DNA of 64,000 bases, taken from positions 1 through 64,000 of the forward strand of contig JAAKBF010000287.1 in NCBI GenBank assembly GCA_012656075.1, in the 5' to 3' direction. Made by a program: the position numbers and the translations under genes. The stretch is from Phytophthora hibernalis (Eukaryota; Oomycota; Peronosporomycetes; Peronosporales; Peronosporaceae). How positions within the stretch are numbered: the first letter of the stretch is position 1; each line of letters begins with the position of its first letter. This document shows, one piece after another, positions 42,185 to 52,626 of this stretch. The notes beneath the pieces are model-generated. The model was not told the DNA's origin, searched no databases, and saw nothing but the letters and a program-made list of their open reading frames with translations.

Positions 42185-43925
42185 AAATATATTTTCTCAA
42201 TCCAAAACAAGCCGTGGTAAAATCTAAAATTTCGCCGGTTAAGCGATCCAGCGTTAGTTCCTGCTCGCTCACAACCAAAACAAACATGTTAGATCCCTGG
42301 CATCCAGCATTCGTACCAGAGATCTGAATGGCCTGTGGGACATCGCGCTCAGTTAGCCGACTGACATCAGCAATTAGAACACGGTTCGTTAGCGACCAAG
42401 TCTGATAGTCAAGGAGACCATTCACCAGCTCAGGGTCAGATCACCGTTAATCGAAGCAATCTTAGCGACCTCATTTGTGAAGTGGTGGAAATCATAGTCA
42501 TGGCTTATGTCGAAGCACTGTGTGGAACCGATACGAACGTTGAAGTTTCGAATCGAGCTACCGGGCTGAACCGTCCAAGGAGCCGTATCAAACGGACTCT
42601 GAAACTGTTGAACACCAGCAGTAGCAAAATTTCCAGTTTGCTCAGCAAATGGCAAAAGAACGACGTACTTGGCGTTTTTAACACTGGCCGACAATTGCAG
42701 ATCGAAAGAAGCATTCGTCTGTGTCCCTTGCTTGCCAATACCAGCGCGTTGGTAAAACCACTGTGCATAACAGTCATTATAACGAACCTTCTTTACCGGC
42801 TTCGAAATGATTGCCTGAGGATTTTCAAGGTGAACAAACGGGACATACAGTCGAGACGTAGTGAAAGGCATGTAGGTTCCATCAATAGTAGGTTCAAGCG
42901 AATTGACGACAGCACCCCAGGAAACAGCAATAGAACCCACACCAGAAAAGACACTGTTCATAGGATTTGTGGAGGCTGCAGAAGCAACCATTACTGGGCA
43001 GGTATTACCGCTCGAGAGGGTAGTACTCGTTAGCGTCATTCTGGCTGAGGAATCAATATCAATAGCTGACGTTCCTTGATTAACGCGGAAACGTAGACGG
43101 ATTTGTGGGTTAGCCATTAAGTCAAGCTCCTTAAATATTGGGTGAGGTCTATAAGCTTGATTTTTAGCATATAGTTCCACGTACCCATAATAGCACCAGC
43201 TGTACCAGCCCCTGCTACGAACGCTCCGCGACCAAGTTGATTAGCGATGGTGGTGGTTGCAGATGCAGCACCAGTAGATGACCATGTCGTAGATGAGTCA
43301 GCACCAGCATTTGGAGGGTTTGAAGAAGACGCTTAGCAAAACCATCATTTGCTACCGAAGCTGTAGCAGAGATAGTACCAGCGATTAAGGTGGTCGAGAT
43401 AGCCGTGCTATTTGAATATCCGTCTCCAACATTAGCGGCTGAAGCATTGTACTTGGTTGACTGAGCTGAATCTGGGAATAGAAACGATTCAGCACCATGT
43501 TTCTCCACATACTGAAGGCTGTATCCAGTCTGAGCACGAATATTGTTCCAGAATAGTTTGTAGTCTGCCATCGAAACGACGGTCTTACCATTTAGCTCAA
43601 GACTCATTGAGTCAATAACATTCCAGTTGCCGCACATTAGTCCAACACAATATCTGTTTGCTGCAGCCATACCATTAGTAGCATGTGTATTCTTCATTCT
43701 TACCTTGTATGGAAGCATTATGTACGCATCACGAAGCGAAGCGAATCCTTCACTTCCATTAAGCTGGGATGTCGCATCGATAGTGATAACACCATTCTGG
43801 TATGATCCTTGGTTAAGATCGATAACAAAGGGGACGCGCTTACCAGTGGAGACTTTGATCTCCGGATACACACTCTTGAGTGAGCTCTGGTAAAGGTATT
43901 GATCGGAAAGTTGTGTTTCAGACAT
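42177..43925 (-). pseudogene. Polinton major capsid protein (double jelly-roll), frameshifted
   Basis: About 580 codons in at least three frames. N-terminal part from ATG 43925: 'SSLKSVYPEIKVSTG', 'VPFVIDLNQGSYQNG' and 'LELNGKTVVSMADYK', with a first frame break near 43320 and another near 43150-43180. In the middle 'QIRLRFRVNQGTSAIDI' and 'YMPFTTSRLYVPFVHLEN'. The C-terminal part after a break near 42422 includes 'ELTLDRLTGEILDFT' and ends at 42177. The length, 'NG.v' tract in the first jelly roll, and context match the Polinton MCP that forms the T-number icosahedral shell with the minor capsid protein. It is expected in the nucleus or cytoplasm during virion assembly. Breaks make the present copy inactive. 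Confidence 0.85.
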
Positions 43926-43972
43926 CGTTGAATCTATATGGTTTCTAATATAGTTTTACGAAATTAATTATA

Positions 43973-44355
43973 ATGGCTCACCTAATCAAGGCTATAACCT
44001 CAGATCATGACCTCATCGAGCTCGCCGAGAAGATGAATGTTAAACTCGATAATATCTTCGAATCAAGTGAAATAACTACCCACCTTCCAAAGCAAGGCTC
44101 GTATCTGATTTTACTGCGACCAGCTAATCTTTAGGTAGGACACTGGACGGCGGTTCATAATGGGAATTCTTTGATTCAATGGGAGAGGCAGCACCTACGA
44201 AGTACGGTATCGATAGATACAATACTAAACAATACCAGGGTACGTATGGCGATTGCTGTGGGCCCTTCTGTATGCTTTGGTTATATTGCAAACAAACAAA
44301 TAAGATGAATCTACTCAACAGATTCAAAGATTTGAACTTAACTATTTTGAGTTAG
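43973..44355 (+). pseudogene. Adenain-like (Ulp1 fold) cysteine protease of the Polinton
   Basis: Maturation protease of Polinton virions. From ATG 43973, 'HLIKAITSDHDLIELAEK' leads to an in-frame TAG at 44132. Immediately after, 'VGHWTAVHNG' gives the catalytic His. A frame change follows at about 44170, and then 'FDSMGEAAPTKYG' carries the Asp and 'YGDCCGPFCMLWLYC' the nucleophile Cys. It ends at TAG 44353. One stop and one frame break separate the three catalytic regions, but each residue is still coded. Divergent from the MCP, sharing a 47 bp promoter region. Confidence 0.85.
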
Positions 44356-44435
44356 TTCTTGTAATTGTAAGTATTGTTGATGCGTCATTATATATCAGAA
44401 TAGTATGCATTTTCTATTGATATAATATATCAATC

Positions 44436-45178
44436 ATGTATCGCGAATTAACGATTTCCAGCGATGTTCCAGCCGCCAAGCTGACTAAAGCCCTCAAGAC
44501 AGGTAAGCTAAGTCTTACGGCAAACCAACTCAAGGGTTCCGGGTCTGTTATCCATCTCCACCCAGCTTCATATGAGAAAGCACTGAAGTCCCGTAAGGCG
44601 GGGCGCGGCGTTAGACTTGATATTACCAGGCATGAAATTAAGAAGGGCTACAAGAAGCTCCAAGGAGGATCCATTTGGAGTAAAATCAAATCGGGGTTAT
44701 CATCAGCGTTCAAATTTGTTAGAGATAGCGGATTGCTTTCAGAAGGATTAGACGCGGCGGTTCCGGCTCTTGCAACAGCGTTTGGAGCCCCTCAAGCAGC
44801 AATACCAGCAAGAGCAGCTATTAAGTCCCTTACAGGAGTTGGTATATACGATTCTGACAGCGATGTAGAGAAAGAAGGTGGACGTATTTCGGTAGCAGAT
44901 GTCAAGAAGACAGCAAAGCGCGCACTATCCTATGCTAAGCGTAAGGGGTTCTAACTGACGCAGTCGATGCGGGCGAGAAGTATCTACTATTAAAAGCAAT
45001 CAAGCCAGAGCATGAGAACCTGATCAAATCGATTCGAGGTGAGGTAAAGAGACGTTATGGTGTAGGAGTACCTAAGAAGAAAGCAGCAAAAGGATCACCT
45101 GAAATGAAGGCTAAAATGGCCGCTTTGCGTGCTAAACGCAAGAAGCCTATGCAAGCAGGATCATTTAGATTAAATTAA
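44436..45178 (+). pseudogene. pVI/pX-like basic virion protein
   Basis: From ATG 44436, an N-terminal segment with 'KTGKLSLTANQLKGSG' and 'LHPASYEKALKSRKAGRG', then 'GGSIWSKIKSGLSSAFKF', an amphipathic helix like that of adenovirus pVI-type proteins, and 'RAIKSLTGVG'. The first frame ends at 44954 after 'RALSYAKRKGF'. In the next frame the same protein continues to TAA 45176: 'GEKYLLLKAIKPEH', and a basic tail 'GSPEMKAKMAALRAKRKK'. This tail is commonly found in such proteins of polintons, adintoviruses and virophages. Role probably in membrane penetration or core packing. One frame break. Confidence 0.7.
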
Positions 45179-45228
45179 TTCCACCCTATTCTGATAAATA
45201 AAGTTGTATGTATATAATATCACCCACC

Positions 45229-45780
45229 ATGATTGGACACATCTATCGTATTCAGCATTTGCAATCGAACTTTGTTTATGTTGGTAGTACGTTTAACGAG
45301 GTTAAGTATCGCTGGCAGCAGCACAAAAACGTTTTCAAGAAGTGGAAAGACAACGATGGTCCTTGTGCTGCAGTGATTTACCCTCACATGCTTGAACATG
45401 GTATTGACCAATTCAAGTGTATCTTAGTAAAAAGTTATGAGGTGATTGATCGAGTTCATTTAGAAGCATACGAAACGCTTTGGATTAAGAAGCTGAAGGC
45501 TTGTAATAAACTCCTTCCATTCGCTATCAAGAAGCTTACCGATAAGGCGGCCTATATGAGTGATCGGGAAAATCGATGCGCTAAGGTTAGAGCCTACGCC
45601 GCGGCAAACAAAGATTTGATTGCACACCGTACCAAAGCATATCGTGAGAAGAATAAAGAGACTTTACGAGAAAAGAAAGCTAGTCCATATAATTGTGAGT
45701 GTAGCGGTAAATACCAGGAAGGTCATAAACAGCGTCATTTCAGAAGAAACAAACATCAGCAGTGGTTAGCTACCCAATGA
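45229..45780 (+). CDS. GIY-YIG endonuclease A
   Basis: 183 residues, start at ATG 45229 because 'MIGHIYRIQHL' is the beginning of the domain (an upstream ATG at 45208 would add 7 residues). The GIY and YIG elements are 'GHIYRI' and 'FVYVGST'; the Arg-containing helix 'VKYRWQQHKN' follows, then 'LEAYETLWIKKLKACN'. The C-terminus is basic with a C2H2-like finger 'YNCECSGKYQEGHKQRH'. It is a homolog of the gene at 53813-54313. Probably a homing-type nuclease. Frame is intact. Confidence 0.82.
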   Translation: MIGHIYRIQHLQSNFVYVGSTFNEVKYRWQQHKNVFKKWKDNDGPCAAVIYPHMLEHGIDQFKCILVKSYEVIDRVHLEAYETLWIKKLKACNKLLPFAIKKLTDKAAYMSDRENRCAKVRAYAAANKDLIAHRTKAYREKNKETLREKKASPYNCECSGKYQEGHKQRHFRRNKHQQWLATQ

Positions 45781-45868
45781 TTAAAAAATATCATTGAATG
45801 CTTATTTTTGGACGAAGCAGATGCATGATCGAGACTGAAGTGTCGCGGAACTTAACCTTTGTATCATT

Positions 45869-46668
45869 CTAATTAAAGATTGAGATCGTGATTGATGTGC
45901 GTGATCCGTTTATGCAGTTCATCCAGGCATACTGACTCGGTTTGTATGAAATGAGCTGACCGACCTGAGCATCACCACGATCAAACGCACTAAGAATATC
46001 ACCAGAGGCGACATACTCGTTCTTAATTAGATCACAACGAACGATGTAAGAAGATGTAGGATGGATCTGAGGAATGATATTTGAGAGCTGCGCACTTGAA
46101 ACCGTTGCAGATGCTGAAGGATACGTTCCAGCAGTCAAACCTACAATCTTTCCGAAGTAAGCATTATCGATGATGATGCGAGGAACGCGGGTCGTAGTAG
46201 GTAATCCAGTTCCACCGCTACTATATAGTCCAGTAGAAGGCCTCGTCCAAGTTCCACCAGCCGTAGGAAGAGTCGTTGGAGTTGCGCTAAAATCAAATTG
46301 AGCAGCGTAATACACTGAATTTTCCGTTAGTTGAATATAGAAAACGTTTTCACCAGATGGATTGATTAAATACGCTCCAGCATTAACGAGAGCTGTCTGA
46401 ATGCTCCGATTAATATCAGAATAACTGTAAAGACCATCCGGCAAGCTAACAGATACAGTAGATGTGGTTCCAGCTCAATTTTAAAGGTATTGTTCCAGAA
46501 CTGAGCGGCATCAATGTTGTATTCAGAATTATACATCGAAATCGATTGAACCGCACATACTACGTCCATAAAATCGGCAGCACTACCAGGGAAATTGTAT
46601 TTCCATGTGCTGTTGTATCCATCTTGAACGAGGTTAGTGGAATCGAGTTTAACAAACGAAGCGCACAT
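45869..46668 (-). pseudogene. Polinton minor capsid (penton) protein
   Basis: Single jelly-roll vertex protein. N-terminus from ATG 46668: 'MCASFVKLDSTNLVQDG', 'STWKYNFPGSAADFMD', 'ISMYNSEYNID' and 'FWNNTFKIELE', which is the conserved Polinton penton start (NsTw.y.fPGS....SIsMyyS..NI). Frame break near 46465. The rest, 'LPDGLYSYSDINRSIQ' and 'RVPRIIIDNAYFGKIVGL', runs to 45869. One frame break. Located between the GIY-YIG gene and the ATPase; the MCP is 2 kb away. Confidence 0.82.
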
Positions 46669-46705
46669 GATTTATGTATATTGATTCATTCAAAATATTT
46701 TCAAA

Positions 46706-47388
46706 TTATTGCTCAATATCGATCGGCCTATCGAAGTTATATCTGATTTGACCTTTGACTGAATCCACGAACAGCATCTGTCCTTTGCGCTCCGTGGCTT
46801 TATTGTAGTAATAGACGATTGATCGTTCATCAACGCCTTTGATGTTGAAATCCTTTACAACCATCTGTAAATCACGCTTCGAATTCGCTTTTAGAATCGC
46901 TACATACTCTGAATTCAACCGAATCGTCTTATCAGTGGCAAAGTAGCTGTGGCTTAGGAATATGGTTGAGAATTTAAAGTGTCGCCCACGTGTATAGTAA
47001 TGAGAGAAGACATTCTTCTGAAGTAGTTTATCATTGCTATAGTCATCGATGATAACAAGCTCCGGTTTGTTAGAGATTAATGGAGTATGGCGCACCTGAT
47101 TTACTTTAGGAGGGCTATCTGGGTCAGCAAATGTGATGAATCCTTCCAACTTATCCCGGAGATACTCATAAAGCTCCTGATGGGGATTACGAGCAATGAT
47201 AGTTAGATGAGCAAATACGTGAGGAGAATGCTTGAGAATAAACATACAAAGATTGTTCTTCCCTGAAAAGCTTGGACCGAGCACAACCATTCTAAACAAA
47301 GCTTTCATATCCAATGCGGGGATATCACCCATCGAAGCAGACTTGAATTTTTCGGAATCGAAGCCCCGAAGTCAGGAATAACACTCAT
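46706..47388 (-). pseudogene. Polinton DNA-packaging ATPase (FtsK/HerA-like)
   Basis: A32/FtsK-type ATPase that packages DNA into capsids. The likely start is ATG 47388 ('MSVIPDFG'), with a frame break near 47360. From 47332 the frame is open: Walker A 'VVLGPSFSGKNNL' and Walker B 'ELVIIDDYSND'. The downstream motif 'STIFLSHSYF' is the region that normally carries a sensor Gln/Asn. It ends with 'YNFDRPIDIEQ'. The NN in place of the usual KT/KS after Walker A Lys (GKNN) is notable. About 220 codons, the usual length. Shares a short bidirectional promoter with the fibre gene. Confidence 0.85.
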
Positions 47389-47424
47389 GATTAAAATCGT
47401 TTGATCTATATAGGATTAAACAAA

Positions 47425-48926
47425 ATGAGTTCCGGTTTTTCATATCCACAACCAAGTTTCCAATCATCGATCTATAATCCCTCTTTCTATCTATCATTAG
47501 ATTCAAGCGGCTATCTAACCTATGACTATGCGCAGACATTGTATCTAAGTAAAAATGATTACAGGATGAGCTACCTTAGTGGAGTAGTGCCGGGAACGGC
47601 ATCGATTGGATCTGCTCTCGTTCTCGGTGCTTCGGGTAATATTTCAGGCATTTCATCTCTAAGTGCTACTAACCTAACTGGTACGCTACAAACAGCTTCT
47701 CAACCAAGCATAACGTCTTTAGGCTCTCTAACCGGACTTACGATCGGTGGAAATTTATCAATAACCGGCGCTTCAAGCTATATCGATGCTCGGGAATATC
47801 GGCAGGGCGGCAATACCTACGATTTGACCCTTCTTCAGAAGATAAGCGGAGTTACTTCTGGTACCGCAACGCCAAACAAATTCCTATTATGCGACTCGAG
47901 TTTAAATATATCAAATATCAATCAGTTATCAGCCACTACCCTCAGTTGTACGATCTTACGACAAAATGCGACGAATTACGATTTATCTAGCTTTTTGACG
48001 AGTATCCCGAGCTCGTTATCGTTATCGAGCCTATATACAACTGGAAACATCGATTGTGCCGGCTTCATCAATGGTTTTTAGCATATGGCAACCAGGCAAA
48101 TATAACAACGGTAGGAAGTCTGACAGAGCTAGGCATCCACTCCACACCAACGAATGAGTACTTTTCGATCACTGGTAGTGGTTTGGACTTTCTTGATGGT
48201 TCTTACACAAGAATGATGACTCTAACCGGGTCGAATGCGACTCCCGTCCAGTTCCAAATAGAAGTTCACAATGGGAGTAATTCCACGAGTAGCAACGCGT
48301 CATGGATCGGGAATCTCACGAACAACGACCTCAGATTTGGGGTCAATAACTCGACTTCGATGATCCTAACTACGACAGGGCGTCTCGGAATTGGAACTAC
48401 AACCCCTAGCGCTGTTATCCATGTCCCTGGCAGCAACACTTTTGTGTTTGGGGCGGGAGGATCGACAGTTTATCGTTTAAGGACAGATAACGGAGTTACC
48501 GAATCGAGTCTTGGCCCTATATCGTACAGCGTCGCCGGAATATTTGGAGGATATATCGCCGCCACAGCCATGGCTATGACGAGCGATCGCCGCTTGAAGA
48601 GAAACATTCAATCATGTCCGCTCGACCGCGTAAAGAGACTCTATGATAGCTGTGAGGTTAAGCTATACGACTGGATCGAGTCGGAAAACAAGCCTGGTCA
48701 AGAGGTTGGTTTGATCGCTCAGGATCTGGTCTCAGCTCATCTAACGGACCTAACGAGTGTGTTCTATCGCGATGATATTCAGGAAGGTGAAGATCCTGAG
48801 CTGGAGCCTGCCAAAACGCAACTTAACGTGGACTATAGCAGAATATCAGCGTATAACATGAAAATGTTTCAACATCTCTTGGATCGAATTGAGGAATTGG
48901 AGGCAAAGTTATCATCTCTAATATAG
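47425..48926 (+). pseudogene. Fibre protein with S74 intramolecular chaperone
   Basis: From ATG 47425: 'FQSSIYNPSFYLSLDSSG' then repeated beta-rich motifs such as 'SQPSITSLGSLTGLTIGG' and 'LSATNLTGTLQTASQ'. The frame is broken at about 48080, next to the stop 'INGF', and continues with 'QANITTVGSLTELGI', a repeat of the same motif, and 'TTGRLGIGTTTPSAVIHV'. The C-terminal domain carries 'MTSDRRLKRNIQSC', 'EVGLIAQDLVSAHL' and 'DYSRISAYNMKMFQHL', the signature of peptidase S74 intramolecular chaperones on phage and algal-virus tail spikes. It trims itself at the Ser of SDRRLK. Likely the receptor-binding fibre of the virion. Confidence 0.83.
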
Positions 48927-49005
48927 AGCAGAGCTTAGAGAACTTGTTCGAGAAGGTCTGCGACCCTTCGAACTTCGTTCTAGTAGACCAGAGCCCTAAC
49001 AGACC

Positions 49006-49239
49006 ATGGATTGCGGACCAAGTAAAGAGCTAAAAACTAATTTAACTACTGATGAACCAGATCAAATCGTTGGATCAACAATCATGCACGCTGATCAGAT
49101 TGTAGCTCTCGGAGTTAGTGCATTCGTACATATCAGAGACGCGAAGACGGGTGAAGATGCGATAATGGAAATACATGTCGGATCAGTATATACCGCGGAA
49201 TGGCAAATAGAGCCGTTAAATCTGGTATTGCTTAAATAG
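49006..49239 (+). CDS. Hypothetical 77-residue protein
   Basis: Small, acidic, with 'IMHADQIVALGVSAFVHI' and 'GEDAIMEIHVGSVYT'. Frame is intact. It overlaps the end of the next gene (49232) on the opposite strand. No family recognised. Codon use resembles the other element genes, so it may be real. Confidence 0.45.
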   Translation: MDCGPSKELKTNLTTDEPDQIVGSTIMHADQIVALGVSAFVHIRDAKTGEDAIMEIHVGSVYTAEWQIEPLNLVLLK

Positions 49240-50726
49240 CAAAGGTCTTTACAGTTTTAGACTTTTTATTGCTTCCGTAGGCCCATACTCTTCCTCCTTC
49301 TATTTGAGTCGATGCATCCGCCTTCCTAATAGACTTATTAAGATCCGTTGCCCATACTGCTGCCTGAGTCGTCTGTGGGCGCTCCTGAATGATAAGATTT
49401 TTCATGATAGCTTTTAGCTCGGCTACATTGAGATCAGCGTTGTCTCCATAGCTACCAGCTGAGCTGGAAATAATTCGGGGGTTTAAAAAGAACATCTCTA
49501 TAACTTTGTTAAGGTCGCAGATCTTGACTTCATCTAAGCTCTGCTCTATATCAAACGGACGATAATATCCTTGAACTCAGAATCCGAAATTAAACGATTA
49601 GAGTACATATCCACACTAAGGGATTTTAGTTGCTTGATGATTGAAGGATTATCATTACCCAACTCAAGCTCACCTTTAAGCTTGTCATACTCCGCTCTTA
49701 TAGATTCTAACGGATCCTCAAGCCGATCATGGAAATTGTATTGTAGATGGGTAATTGCAAGAATCTCCTTGAAAAGCTTTTTATCATCGATACTGAGTTT
49801 ATCGTAGGAAGCTTGATATGTTGCTTGAAGGCAAGAGTTCTAATCATGGATTGAAGACGATCGCTGATTCCCCGCTTTGGACCACATTTACGTCGATTGG
49901 GTTGAACGATCACAAGGGTTTTAGCATCAAGATCAGGGATTCGGATGTACTTACTACCCAGCTGTCGATAGATGTATGCTGATGGAGTGGCTAATCCTTG
50001 GATCTCATTGAGGTTGTATGTTCTCCGCGACGGACAACACCTTCAAGCGGGGCGACACCAGCACCTCTTAACCCACGACCCTGAAGCATCCTCTTAACCC
50101 CTGACCCCACGCCTGTCGTCCTTACCTGATCAACCATGTTATTCACAGTTTGGCGAACCGTGCGCTCGTCTTGTCTATCACTGAATTGATCAACCTCGGT
50201 GTAGTTTTTAGCATCAGAGTAGCTTTTAGCCTTGATTTGATAGACAGCCTTGGTCGCTTTCATGGCAGCGGTTGCCGCCTTCAACGCTGATCTTGCGGAT
50301 TTTGAGTTATTACCCTTTATTGCTCGCTTCGCCTCATCGTATTTCCTCTGAGCCTCGCCATACTTCAGGAATGCGGCTTCTGACTCATCGTGATGTTTTT
50401 GCAAAGTGTCATCGTGATATTGGACACCCTCAGAGGATTTGATTCGAGCTGATGTATCTGTCGATTTTGTATTGTCGAGGATGGATCGATTCAATAGCTG
50501 AAGATTAGCTTCGAGATTTTTTCAATGATGGATCATCATTCTCATAAACATATCGCTCTATGTCTTCAAACCCGGTCATCAGGCTATTGAAAGTGTCCAT
50601 CCATCTAATGGTTTTCATAAGATCGTTGAAAACCTTGCCAGAAACCGCTTTGTTCTCGTGGTTTCTAATGTAAAATGGTTTTGCTGCGGTAGGCTCACTA
50701 AAGTAGTAATTTTGATTAGCTTTCAC
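49232..50726 (-). pseudogene. Large virion-associated protein, C-terminal segments
   Basis: Three adjoining pieces on the minus strand, in different frames, that appear to be one protein. 50726-50505: 'YYFSEPTAAKPFYIRNHE'. 50494-49991: a long charged coiled coil, 'KYGEAQRKYDEAKRAIKG', ending in 'LRGAGVAPLEGVVRRG'. From 49990 to about 49546 'IPDLDAKTLVIVQPNRR', 'KLFKEILAITHLQYNF' and 'LELGNDNPSIIKQLKSLS'. The last motif is often seen in polinton-like viruses and virophages. A break near 49550 leads to 'NLNVAEL'-type text and 'QIEGGRVWAYGSNKKS', ending at 49232. At least four frame breaks. It is probably part of the 50753-52124 protein. Confidence 0.55.
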
Positions 50727-50752
50727 ACCACTTTTGGTATCTACTATTGGTT

Positions 50753-52124
50753 TCAGTCTAAAGGAATTCGAACTCCTTCAGATACTATTTTGCTGTAGTA
50801 GTCCATGAGAATCTTCTTCGCGTCGTTATCAGCATTAGTTAGAGAACTATTCATATCTTCATCAATTCCAATCTTAATTCCATGGCGAGCCTCACCATCG
50901 CGTGGTTCAAAGGCCTTTGCAAGTTTGGTGGTGTCTTCGTTAGTAAATAGATCGACATCGTCACGATCTTTCACTAAATCGATAAATTCTTGGAATGTTG
51001 ATCTCCAATCAACGTTTTTAGTAATCGCTGGCTTGACTCTCCCACTATCAATACCAAATACACTAATTGATGAACCATCAATCCACACGTATCCAGTTTT
51101 ATCCATCTGAGATGTTTTACCCATGCTCTTGAGGATAGGAATGATTTTCTTTTTCAAACCAGTCGACTCAAGCACTGCCTTATTCTTGAAAATAGACCAA
51201 AGCAATCGATTCTTACTATCAACTTGATCTAATGAGGTTGAAGTCGATGTATCAAACTCGAAGCTTTCTTCAAGACGTTGCTTTGTACGGTCTGCATAAT
51301 CACCTTCACTTGGATCGGCAAGTTTTCGTTTTCGCGTCAGTGAAGCGTGATAAAGAGGGTCTTCAAGTCTCATATAACTGCTCTCATCGATTGATTTACT
51401 TTCGCCAGCATACCAGATGTCCCTAATCTTCTCCTCTGTAGCCACCCAGTCAATCGATTGATAAGTCTTACTCTTTCTACCCGTTTTGGCTGCAATTAAT
51501 GATCCCTTTTCACCAAGAAAGTATATATTGTCATCATTACCAGTTTTACGCTTAATTGGCTTAATTCGAAGAGCTACCCAATTAGAATTGGCGTTAAACA
51601 AATTCATAACCCATGATCGCGCCTCCACTTGATCTTCGGTATCCAGGTTTTTCATGTTTGTTTCAGCATCTAACATTCTTGGGTATTGTCGATTCCAACA
51701 TCAGCTGTTTGCTGTGTGTTATCGATACCAACATCAGATGTTTGAGGTCTCGCTTGAATATTTCTATCAGTTTGGTTAACACGATCAGTATTATTTGAGC
51801 TATTTACCATCTGCACGCCGCTATCTACTCCAACATCGATCATCACAGGTCGAACATTTGGAGTTGAGACCTCAGGGTTTGTTTGGGAGTATCCATCAAT
51901 CAGTGTTTTTTTAATGACTCAGCAGACTCGGATGAGTCGGTCTGAGTTGATTCGGTTGATTTCTTAGGGGCTGTAGTAATCCCATTCGTGATATCACTTG
52001 CCCACGAAGCGCCTTCGTACATCTCACGCTTAGATTTAGCTTTTCGAACACGACGCTGAGCTCTTTCAAGAAGCTCCTGACGTTTTTGCTCGCTCTGAGC
52101 GAGCGATGTAAAATTTGGAAACAT
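50753..52124 (-). pseudogene. Large virion-associated protein, N-terminal segments
   Basis: N-terminus from ATG 52124: 'FPNFTSLAQSEQKRQELL', a basic helix and 'REMYEGASWASDITNGI', then a Ser/Thr-rich link with 'QTSDVGIDNTQ' repeated as 'QTADVGIDNTQ'. Frame breaks lie at about 51900 and 51690. 51676-50753 is open and contains 'LFNANSNWVALRIKPIKR', 'YVWIDGSSISVFGIDSG' and 'DIRDIWYAGESK'-type segments. The frame changes again near 50750 and leads into the 49232-50726 pieces. Total about 960 codons. It is opposite a shared promoter. No family assigned; possibly the structural protein called PW/PX in other Polintons. Confidence 0.5.
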
Positions 52125-52174
52125 ATTGATCCTATATCAAACGAATCATAAAAAATTAGTAGCCTTAAATACTC

Positions 52175-52465
52175 TTACCACAAACTTGGCATAACTGAGT
52201 CATGTCTAAACGGTTGATAGTAATGACAGATACTATTTCGCTCATTTAGTAGATTGAGATAACGGTCTTTGATACGATAGAACGGAACTCCAAATATTGC
52301 TTCCAACTCATGTTGATACTTTCGATTGACTACTGTTTTGCGGAAATTCGCGGCTGCATCAAGATTCAGCAACTCATTCTTGATTCGACTCACCTCCTGA
52401 ATGATCCAAAGCTTTCGCCGAAGCTTAGCAAGCTCACGCTCATATTCTAAACAGTTCGGGCACAT
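52175..52465 (-). CDS. Hypothetical 96-residue protein with N-terminal CPNC
   Basis: Starts 'MCPNCLEYERELAKLRRK' and is helical and charged through 'RIKNELLNLDAAANFRKT'. The CPNC pair may bind zinc or form a disulfide; no second pair is seen. The frame is intact and sits between the large protein and the integrase. No family recognised. Confidence 0.55.
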   Translation of the reverse strand: MCPNCLEYERELAKLRRKLWIIQEVSRIKNELLNLDAAANFRKTVVNRKYQHELEAIFGVPFYRIKDRYLNLLNERNSICHYYQPFRHDSVMPSLW

Positions 52466-52626
52466 TATAATGGTTGGTGTATATATACCAAGTCATATAT
52501 TCCTAAAAATCTCAAAAACAAATACTTCGAATAATATACTTGAGTCAAAAGCTTACAGAGAATGTCTCTATCAAATTTATTTACAAGCTAATTATGACTC
52601 ATTTTTTGGCGCGGGGTGAAACTACG

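Noticed and set aside
42482..43033. 183-residue plus-strand frame
   Set aside because: It is the antisense shadow of the major capsid gene.
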